Source: Anaeromyces robustus (taxonomy: Eukaryota > Neocallimastigomycota > Neocallimastigomycetes > Neocallimastigales > Neocallimastigaceae). From it: DNA of 40,000 nucleotides. Shown here in pieces: positions 1 to 10,900 of the stretch (position 1 is the first letter of the stretch; every line of letters begins with the position of its first letter). The notes under the pieces were generated by a model. That model was not told the origin of the DNA. It did not search any database and saw only the letters and a list, made by a program, of their open reading frames with translations. A program made the position numbers and the translations under genes. The stretch spans positions 1 to 40,000 of the forward strand of contig MCFG01000237.1 in assembly GCA_002104895.1 (NCBI GenBank), read 5' to 3'.

Positions 1-66
1 TCCTTATTTAATATACAATTATTTATTTATATAATATGAACATAATAATAATAATAATTAAAATAG

Positions 67-741
67 TGGATATCATTTCTTCTAACAGAGACAATACTGA
101 CAATGAAACTTTAAAGATTTTAAGTGATATGGATAATCTTGAAAAATCTATTCTTCAAATTCAAAGTATGTTAGATAGAGTTTCAAAATACGTTAAAGAA
201 GTTGTTGTAAGTAAAATAAATAAATAAATAATAAATATAATAATTAAGAAAAAAAAATAATATAATATACAATATTTTTTTTTTCTTAATTTATTTTTTT
301 AAATTATTTTTATTGATATAATTTTTTTTTATTTATTTATTTAATTATTTATTTATTTATTTAAATAAATATAGAACGGTGAAAGAGAAGGTAACAATGT
401 TATTGGTCGTTACTTATTAGATACTATGTCATTTATACCAAATATTAATGCTACTGACTTTGAAAAAATGTTCAACAAGCACCTTCAAGTAATTACCAAT
501 GAATTGATTAAAAATATTATAATTTTTTTTTTTTAAATAAAGATTTTATAAATATATAATTTAATATTATATATATTTATATTTATCTATAATATTTTTA
601 AAATATATGCCAACTAATTCTTTTTTTTTTTTTTTTATTCAATAAAAAAAAAAAAAATAGGACTTACTTGTTGTTGTATACTTAGCTAACTTAACTAGAT
701 CTCAACTTGCTATTGCTGAAAAGCTTCAAAATATTGTTTAA
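67..741 (+). CDS. EIF3F: eIF3 subunit f (Mov34/MPN family), C-terminal part, 5' end outside window
   Basis: Subunit f of translation initiation factor 3, a cytoplasmic scaffold on the 40S ribosome. Only the C-terminal region after the MPN domain is in the window. Visible exons are about 67-206, 375-488 and 661-741, joined in phase across introns of 168 and 172 bp (donors GTAAGT and GTAATT, acceptors ATAG and AATAG). The helical tail reads LDRVSKYVKEVV, then VIGRYLLDTMSFIPNI, DFEKMFNKHLQ and DLLVVVYLANLTRSQLAIAE, ending KLQNIV and TAA. The GR-[YF]-L, DFE-x-M and YLANLT-[QR]-[ST]-Q blocks are hallmarks of the eIF3f C-terminus. The first visible exon has no credible start codon: the ATG at 36 lies in AT-rich intron sequence read as poly-Ile. 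The acceptor at 66/67 is my choice; one at 86/87 is possible. Identity is highly likely; the left edge is uncertain. Confidence 0.9.
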
Positions 742-1454
742 ATCTATTAATTAAACATAAATAAACATATTTATTTAATCCTTCTTTTTTTTCTTTTCTT
801 TTTTTTTTTTTTTTTTACTTCACCAAAAAATTTGAAAAAATTTTAAAAAGAAAAAAGAAAAGAAAAAGAAAAAGAGAAAAAAATCAAGATATAATGGGAA
901 TCACAATATTTAGAAAAATTACATTTAATAACAATTTAACAAAACAAAGCACAAAAAAAAAAAAAATTGAAATTAAAATTTTTTAAATATTTATTTTTTT
1001 TTTTTTTAATTTTCTTTTTATAAATATTATAATAAAATAGATATTTATATATATAACACAATTTATAATAAAAAAAATTTCTAAATAAAAAAAATAGTAA
1101 AAAATTAAAAAAAAATTACAAAAAAAAATAAAATCTAATAAAATATATAAATATATATATATATACACTATTCTATCCTTTTTTTTTTTTTTTTTTTTTT
1201 TAATTTTCAATTTCTTTATATATATAAATAGTTTATTTATTTTTTTTTTTTTTTAACAATAATATTTAGATTATAATTTATTTATAATTTATATTATATG
1301 TTTTTATAATTTACAAAAGAATATAATTTATATTATATATTTTTATAATTTACAAAAAGAATATAATTAATATTATATATTTTTATAATAATTTACAAAA
1401 AAAAAAGTTTGTATATTTTACATTATTATACAATATATATATTATAATAATAAT

Positions 1455-1485
<31 letters not shown>

Positions 1486-1965
1486 TGATATTTAAAAATA
1501 TTAATTATTTAGCTATATATAGTTTTTTTTTTTTTTAAATATATTTAATATTTTTTTGTTCGATCATTTTTTAAACTATATAATTAATAATTATTTATAT
1601 ATTTAAGTATATATAAAAAATAAGTATTTTAAATAATTTAAACTATATAATTAATTTTTATATATATATATAAAAATATGTAATACTTTTTAATAATCAT
1701 TTGATTTTTTATAGTATTAATTTTTTTTAAATATTATTAATAGTCCTCCTTATATTGGACATTGAAAGGTGTTATAGAAAATTTTAGCTTTTTCTTTTTT
1801 TTTTTTTTTGTTATCTTATAAATATTTTAAAATTAGATATTTATTATAATATATATGTATATATTCGTACTATTTTATATGTACTATTTTATATTAGTTC
1901 TTTTATTTCTTAAATATATATAAATATATATACATATATTTTAACTTTATTTATTTTCCTGCTAT
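742..1965. other. Convergent intergenic region, low complexity
   Basis: This lies between the 3' ends of eIF3f (+) and the giant coiled-coil gene (-). It consists of long poly-T/poly-A runs (about 786-818, 1182-1201 and 1459-1484) and AT repeats. I see no coding exon. The only less simple patch is about 1741-1790, with a small GTCC/GGAC hairpin of no evident function. Confidence 0.6.
1284..1400. repeat. Three-copy AT-rich tandem repeat, period about 40 bp
   Basis: Three consecutive copies share the core ATTATAT.TTTTTATAAT followed by TTTACAAAA (about 1284-1322, 1323-1362, 1363-1400). The copies differ at few positions, and the third carries a small insertion (TAA) before TTTACAAAA. It is not coding. 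Confidence 0.75.
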
Positions 1966-4900
1966 TTATAATGCTGGTAAACTAACACTTCTTTCTTGAT
2001 TTATTCCTTCTTTCATTCTATCAATAACTCTTTTTGAATTCTTTATTATTTCTAAAAGTTTTTGAATTTTAATCTTATATTCCATTTCTTTTGTTGAACT
2101 TAAAGTACTTTGACTATCTTCTAATCCTTTATTCTTCTTTAAGGTTTTAAGGAATAATTTTTGCTTATGATTTCCCATATTTTTAAGATCAACGGAATCT
2201 AAAGATTCACTTGAATTAAACATATATGATTCATCTTCTCTATCTTTATCTTCTGGTACAATAGTATCTAAACTACTAAAATTATTATTTGAATCAAATA
2301 TTGATTGACTTGACATAGCTAATGTATCTATTGTATCAGTATTTACCATAGATAATGGTACTAGTTCTGGTAAAAGTCCACCTTTATTCTTATATTTTGT
2401 CATAGAACTCTTTGATCGATATAATGGTAATTTATTATTATTATTATAATTATGTAATTGTTGTTTTTGTTCTGGTTCATATTCTTGTAATATTATTTCT
2501 TCTTCTTCTTCTTGTTCTTCTTGTTCTTGTAATTCATTTTCTAATTCATTAATCTTATTATCTTTTTGTTTTAATTGTTCTTTAAAGGTTTCAATTAATT
2601 TAGTTTCTTGTATTTCAATTTCTTTCTTTTGATTTTCTATTGTTTCATCTAATTGTTTTTCTAATTCATTATTCTTTTTCATTAATATTTCTTTATTTTT
2701 CATTGAACTTACAATTGCCTTTTTAGATAATTCTATAATTTTTGATAATGACTTAATATTTTCTTTGAATTTTTGATTTTCTAATTCCTTTCCTTGAATT
2801 ACTTCTTCCATGGATTGATTTAATGTTTTTATTTGTTGATCTTTTTCATTAGATTGTTCTTTTTCTTTTAATAATTCTTCAAGTAATTCCTCTTCCTTTA
2901 CCTTTTGTTCTTCCCATGCTTTCTTTAAATTAGTATTTTCTATGGAAGTTGCTTTCAATTTCATTTCATTAGTATCCATTTTATTTTGTAATTGTTGTAA
3001 AGATAATTTTAATTGATGATGTTCACGATTAAATATTTCATATTTACTTTTTTCTTCATTTAATGAGGCAGAAAGATTAGTATATTCATTAGCCATACGA
3101 TCATAATTTTCTTGAATAATAACGGATTCTTCTTTCATACTATCAATATGTTTTTCTAATTTTTCTACTTTACCATTGAAATATTGAATTTTACAATCTT
3201 TTTCATCAATAATTTGATTTAAATTATTAATTTCTTGTATTAATTTTTGATCATTAGTTTCTTTAAATTTCAATGCCATTTGTTGTTTTTCTAATTCCAT
3301 TTGAATTTCATCTCTTGAATTTTTCAAATTTTCTATCACTCTTTTAGATATTTCTGTTTCTTTTTGCTTCTTTTCTAAATTACTCTTTGTTTCATTTAAT
3401 GTATTAGTTGTTTCTTCTAATGTTTTTTGTAATTGATTCATGGTTGTTTCAAATGTTATCGCTTTACCTTTTTCTATATTATAATTCTTCGTAAGTGTTT
3501 CCTTTTCCTTCTTTAATTGATTAATTTCAAATTGACCACTAGAAATTTTTGATTTAATTTCTATATCTTTTGTTGTAAGAAGTGATACTAATTCTTCCTT
3601 TTCTTTCATTAATTGATTCAATTCTTTATGTAATTTTTGTAATTTAATATTACTGGTTGAAAGTAAATCTTCATTATGACTAATAGTTCCCTTTAATTCT
3701 GTTATATAATTTTGATTTTCTTTATTTTTCTTTATTTCATTATTTAATTCATCTTTCATGGAATTCACAGTTTCAATATTTCTTTCAGATAAAGCTGTAA
3801 TAATTGAATTATTTTCTTCTATCATATTTTCCTTCTCTTTAATACTTTCTTCTGTATTTTTAAGTTTAGAACTTAATTCTGTTACTTTAGCCTTTTCTAA
3901 TTTAAGTTGATCAATTAATTTATTATTTAATTGTTTAAATCCTTCTTTACTTTCTTCATAAGCAGAAAATTGTTCATTCATGGTTTTGATTTTTTCTTCT
4001 TTAAGTATATTACGTTCATTTAAATCTACTATAATTTTATCCTTTGTATTTAATTCAACTTCTAAGGCTTTAAGCTTTTCACGTACAGATAAACTTTCTA
4101 ATTTTAAATCTTTAAGCTTTTCTTCCTTCAATATACTTTCAATTTCTAAATTATTAATTCTTTCTTCTTTGGATAAATTCTCTTGTTCAAGTAATTTTCT
4201 ATTTTCATTCATATCATAGAATTCTTGTCTCATTTCATAGAAATTATTGTCATAATGATCTAATTTTCTTTCTGCTTTATCTAAATCAAATTCTAAAGTA
4301 CGATTAATTTGATAAATATCATTAATTTCTCCTTTCAATTGATCCATTTCTACTAATTGAGTTTTAATATATTCTTCATGATTTTGAAGCTTATTTTCAT
4401 AAAAGTTTATTCTTGATTCATAATCTTTTGCTTTATTCATTTCATTTTCAATGGTAGTCTTTAAATGATTATTTTCTTCAATTAATTTATTCATATCCTT
4501 CTTTAAAACTTCACTTTCATTTTCCTTTTCTTCATTTTTACTAGTTTCATATTTCTTTTGAAGTTCATCAATTTCCATTTTAGCTTCTTTAATTATTTCA
4601 TCCTTATTATTCATTTCTATACATATATTGTTAATAGTTTCATTTAAATTATTGATAACTTCTAAATGACGTTCATTTTCATCATTCTTTTCTTCTAATT
4701 CATCCATAAATTGATGATTTTCTGTAGTTACTTTTTCAATTTCGTATTTGTAATTTTCAATTTCATTTAATAATTGATTATACATAAATTCTCTTTCTTC
4801 ACTCTTATCCTTTAATGTTTCAGTAAGATTACTTAAACGTTCAATTTCTTCCTTATTACTTTTATTAGTTTCAAGTTCCGTAGTATATTTTTCATTAAAT

Positions 4901-7900
4901 TCATCTCTTGATTTTTTAAGAGCATCTACAATTCCTTTAAGAATTTCATTTGCTTTTTGACTCTTTTCAAATTCTTCATTTAATTTTTGGTAGGAAGAAT
5001 CTTCTTGAATAACTATTTCATGAGAAGATGATTGTTGTTCTTGTTGTTGATTATCTTCATTATTATCTTTAACATTTTTATCTTTAGTGGTATCATCATC
5101 AACAATATTATTTTGTAATTTTTCTTCTAATGATTGTAATTGAGTATGAAGATCCTTATTTTCCTTTTCGTATTGTTTATTTTCAGTTAAAAGTTGTTTA
5201 ATTTGATCTTGTTTATCTTTAATTACAGAATTAGCTGATTTTAATTTATTATTTGATAATTCATTCAAATATTTCAATTCTTTCTTTAAGCTTCTATTTG
5301 ATCTTTCAAATTCATCACAAGCTTCGGAATGAATTTCATTAATTTCCTCTAATTCTTTAGTTAACTGAGTAATTTCTTCTTCTTTTTCATATAATTTATT
5401 TTGAACTAATTTAATATCGTTTTTAGCACTTTCTAAATCTGTTAAATAATCTTTATTTAATAAATGTTTTTTAGCAATTTCTGAATTTAATTTCTCAATT
5501 TCTTCTTTACATATTTCTATTATATCATCTTTGCGATTAATATCATCATTTAATAAAGATATTTCTTCTTGTAAGTTCGTTGTAGTAGTTTGTTGTTCAT
5601 TCTTCAATTTTTCTATAATACTGTCTTTTTGATTAATATTATCTTCTAATGAAGAAATTTCTTTTTGTAAATTAGTAGTTGTAGTCTGTTGTTCATTCTT
5701 CAATTTTTCTATAATATCATCTTTTTGACTAATATTATCTTCTAATGAAGAAATTTCTTTTTGTAAATTAGTAGTTGTAGTCTGTTGTTCATTCTTCAAT
5801 TTTTCTATGATATCATCTTTTTGACTAATATTATCTTCTAATGAAGAAATTTCTTGCTGGAAATTAGTAGTTGTAGTTTGTTGTTCATTCTTTAACCTTT
5901 CTATAATATCATCTTTTTGATTAATATTATCTTTTAATGAAGAAATTTCTTGCTGTAAATTAGTAGTTGTAGTTTGTTGTTCATTCTTCAATTTTTCTAT
6001 AATACCATCTTTTTGATTAATACTATCTTTTAATGAAGAAATTTCTTCTTGTAAATTGGTTGTTGTTTGTTGTTCATTCTTTAATTTTTTAATAAACGTA
6101 TTATTTAAATTCAAAAGTCCATCATTCTTTTCATTTATTTTTGCAATTTCTTTATCCTTTTCTTTAATTAAATTTTTCAAAGTATCATTACTACGGGTAA
6201 GACGCTTCATTCTTATCTTAGTTTCCATATCATCAGAATTGTTATTATTATTGGATTTAGCTGCTTTTTTATTATTTATATTTACACTACTTAATTTCAT
6301 AACTTCAGATATTAAAGATTCCTTTTCTTCTTTATCTTTTTCTTTCTCTTCTTCATATTGTTTTTTTACAGCATCTAATTCATTTTGAATATTAATGTTC
6401 TTTTCATATTCTTCATTAAGAGATTCTTGATATCTATTATTTTCTAATAATAATTGCTCATTATGTTCTTGAAGTTTCTTCATATATTCTTCTTTTTCTT
6501 CTTCTTCTTCCCTATCTTTCATTTTATCTTCTTCATATTGTTTCTTTACCTCATCTAATTCATTTTGAACCATAATAGTCTTTTCACATTCAGTCTTAAG
6601 TATTTCTTTATAATCATGATTTTCTAATGATAATTGATCATTAAGTTCTTGAAGGTTTTTCATATGTTCTTCCTTTTCTTTTATTAAATCATTAGAATCT
6701 AAAAGTTTATTTTCTATTTCTGATTTTTCTGAATCTAATTTTTTACAATGATCAGTTTCTTTTTCTAATAATACCTGAATTTTATTATAGTTATTTTGAA
6801 GTTGAAGATATTCTTTTTTAGAATCTTCTAATTCATTAAGTAAAATATTATACTTAAATTCATATTGATTAGATGTACTTTCTAATTCACTAATACGTTC
6901 ATTTAATTGATTAACCTCCTCTATTTGCTTTTTCTTTTCTACATCCTCTTCTTTCATTTCTTTATTATTTTGTTTAAGTGATTCTATAACATTCTTTGAT
7001 ACTTCTATCATCTTTTTATGATATTCAAGTTCTGATGTTGTTTTCATATTCGTTTCAGTTAATTCTTCTATTTTAGATTCTAATTGAGCTATCTTTTCTT
7101 TAGAGTTTCTAACTTTTTCCTTGTTATCAGTTAATTTTTTGTAGATCTTTTCATTAGCTTTTATAATATCATCTTGTTTTTTCTTTAATTGATTAAATTC
7201 TTCCTTTTGCTTACTAATAATTTCAGTATTTTCATGTATTTGCTTATTCATTTCTTCAGAGTTCTTTTCAACTTCTATCATTTTATCCTTACTTTCTTCT
7301 ATAAGATCATTCTTTGTTTCAAGTTCTTGTTTCATAATATTAATAACTTCATTAAGTTTTTCAATTTCTAATGATTTATTCTTGCTTTCTTGAACTTCTA
7401 GTTCATTCTTCTTTATTACTTTCTTTAAATTATTATTGGATTCATGTAATTCTTTTTTCAAAGATTCAGAATGTTTCTTTTCACTTTCAATAATTTTATT
7501 ATAATTTTCTTTTTCTTTCTCTAAAGAGTTCTTATTTTCTTTTAATTGTTCCTTTAACGCTAAAACTAAATCACAATTTTTCTTTTCTATTTCAACAATT
7601 TTTTCTTGTTCTTTTGTAACTGCTTCATTCTTTTCATTAAGTTGCTCCTTTAATAGTTTAACTAATTTGAAAAGTTCAACTTCTGATACCACCTTATTCT
7701 TTAACTCTTTTTCTAAAGATGTAATTACTTTATTATTATTAGTCTCAATAGTTAGCATATTTTCTTCCTTTTCCTGAAGTAAAGTTTGTAATTGTTGAAT
7801 TTCAATTTGTAAATTATTATTCTCTGTTTCACTCTTTTCATTTAAAACTTCAATTCTATTATGAAGCATTTTATTTTCACTATTAATAAATTTATTCATT

Positions 7901-10900
7901 TTTACTTCGTTTTCAATTTGATCTCTTAATTCTTCATCCATATTTGAATACATTTCTAATACACTTTCATTATTTATTAATTGACTCTTCATTTTTTGAC
8001 TGTTTTGTTTTAATTCATTGTTATCATTTATTAATTTTTGTATTTTTTTATAATCATCTTCCTTTTTATTCTCTAAAGATATTAATTCTTTCTTATATTC
8101 TTCTCTTTTTTCCTTTTCTTCTTTAATTTGATGACTTATAACTTTACTAAATTCTTCAAATTCTGTTACCTTATTATTAAATTCGTTTATTTGTTGTTTT
8201 AACTCTTCATTTTCTTTATCTTTTTCGGATAATTTCTGAGTTAATTCAGAATTTACATTATCCTTTTCAGTCATTTTTTGTGTTAATTCAATATTTTCAT
8301 TTTCCTTTTCCGTTAATTTTAATGAAGTTATATCTAATTCATTTTGAATAGTTTCATTCATATTTTTCTGATCTGCTAATTCATTTTGAATAGTTTGAAT
8401 TTCTTTTTCTTTTTCTTTTATTGTATAATCATAATTTTTACGCTCTTTTTTCATTCCTTTTTGAGCATTTTTATATTCAGATTTAATTTTATTCAAATTC
8501 ATCTTTAAACCATCTATAGTCACTTTATCTTTATTAGAATTTTCTTTTAATATTTCAATTTCTTTAGTCTTACTTTCAGTCTCTTTAACATAATCATTGA
8601 TTAATTTATCACTTTCCTTCATTTGGTTACTCATGGTATCAAATAATTGGTCCTTTTCAGTTAATGTTTTCATTAATTGATCAATTGATTCTTCTTTTTC
8701 TTTAACATCATCCATTAATAAATCTAAAGAATTATTACTTTCGTTAATATCGGTTTGAAGCCCTTTAATTATACTTTCTTTATTATTAATTTCCTCATTT
8801 AATTTCATAATAATTTCCATCTTTTCTTGTAAAATTTCAGATATATTTTCCTTTTCCTTAAGTTCATCTGTTAATTCTTCAATGAATTTTTCCTTTTCAT
8901 AAAGGGTTTCATTAGATTCATCAATTAATTTATTATTAATATGATTATCAATCTGTAGTTGCTCATTTAATTCTTCCTTTTCTTTAACTGATTTATTCAA
9001 ACGTTTAATAGATTTATCCTTCATTGATATATGTGATTTTAATTTATTAATGGTTTCTTCATTACTTTCAATATTCTTTTTTAATTGTTCAATTAAATCT
9101 TCCTTTTCCGATAGTACCTTTTGAAGTTTTTGAAGTGCTTCTTCTTTTTGAGATATAGTATTATTAAGATTAGTTTTTAATTCTTCCATAGCTTTGGTAT
9201 TATCTTCTAAATCATTAGATAGTTTTGATTCATGAAGTTCTTTATCATGCAAATCCTTATTTAATTCTTCAAGAGATTCTTGTTTTTCCCTTATCTCATT
9301 GGAAAGGTTTTCAATTTCTTGAGATTTTTCATGTACTTCCTTATGAAGTGTATTTAATTCATTATCCTTTTCTTCTAATGATATATGAATAAGAACAATT
9401 GATTCTCTTTGACATTTAATCTTCTTTTGTAAATTTTCAATTAATTTATCTTGTTTATTTATAGTATCACTTGCCTCCTTTATTTGAACTTCTTTTTGAG
9501 AAATATTATCACTTAATGTTTCAATGGAAACATCTCTTTCTTTTACATCTCCTGCAAGTTTCACAATTAATTCATCCTTATTCTTGATATCTTTAAGATA
9601 TTGATCAACTAATTGTTCCTTTTCTTTAATAATATCATTTAATGAACCAATTGATTTTTCATGTTCTTTTCTTTCAAGATCCAATTTATTATTCCATTCA
9701 GTTTTATCTTCTATGTTTTTCTTTAAAGATTTAATAGATTCTTGTTGTTCAACAATATTCATATTCAAACTACTAATAATATTCTCACGTTTTTGAAGTT
9801 CCATATTAAGAGTTTCAACAAGTTTATCTTTATCATTCATATCATCACATATATCTTCAAATGAACTTTCCTTTTCCTTTAAAAGTTTTTCTAAAGTAGT
9901 AATTCTTTCCACTGACTGAGTTAAATTGGTTTTATATGTGATGAGATCTTTATCTTTATCCATAATAGAATTAGAAAGTTGATCAATAGATTTATTCTTT
10001 TCTTTTAAGCTTTTCCTTAAATCTTTAATTATAACTTCTTTTTCTTGAATATCTGCATCACGTTCTTCAATAATTCCTTTGACATTATGAACATCAACAA
10101 TAAGTTTATTAATAGCATCATCCTTTTCTTTAATATTGTCTTCATATGTTCTTTTTAATTTATTAAATTCAGTTTCATTATTTTCATTAATTTTCTTGAT
10201 ACTATTATCCCTTTCTTGAATAACTTTTACAAGTTTTTCAATTGTTTTATCCTTTTCTTGACATTCTTTATACATATCATTTATAGTTACTTCACTATTG
10301 GTAATACTATTTTCCATTTCTTCAATTATTTCATCTTTTTCTTTAATTAATTTAGCATTATTATTATTACTCTTAACATTACTATCAATAGTTTTTTGTA
10401 AACTGTTAACTTGCTTATTTAAATTCTTTTTCTCATTTGTTAAGGAATTAATAGTATTTTTAAATTCTTTTATTTCAGAATCTTTTTTCTCAATTTGCAT
10501 TTTATTTTCTTTTAATTCTTTTTCTTTTGTTGATAATTTTTTCTCAAGGTCTTTGATAGTGTTTAAATTCTTTTTAATATCCTTTTCCAAATCTCTAACT
10601 AAATTATTACTATTTAATTTTTTCTCCATTTCATCTATTCTGGCGTTTTTTTGATCAAGTTCATAACTAAGATTATCTACACTGCTTTTAGCAAATTCTA
10701 AATCTTGTTTAATACTATTAATAATATCCTTATTAATTTTTAATTCAGCATTATTATTTTTAAGTTGTAATTGATAATCCTTTAATTGAGCTTCCATTAT
10801 TTTTATATTATTTTCATCATTCATTTTTGTTTCATTTTTGATTTCATAATTATTACTTACTTCCAATTGATTAAGAATATCATCTTTTTGTCTTTCTAAT

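Noticed and set aside
983-1210. Lys/Ile/Tyr-rich small frame on the minus strand
   Set aside because: It is built from poly-A/T and TA repeats, with no coding-like composition or splice context.
1741-1790. Possible small hairpin (GTCC...GGAC) as a structured RNA
   Set aside because: A four-base stem in AT-rich DNA is expected by chance.
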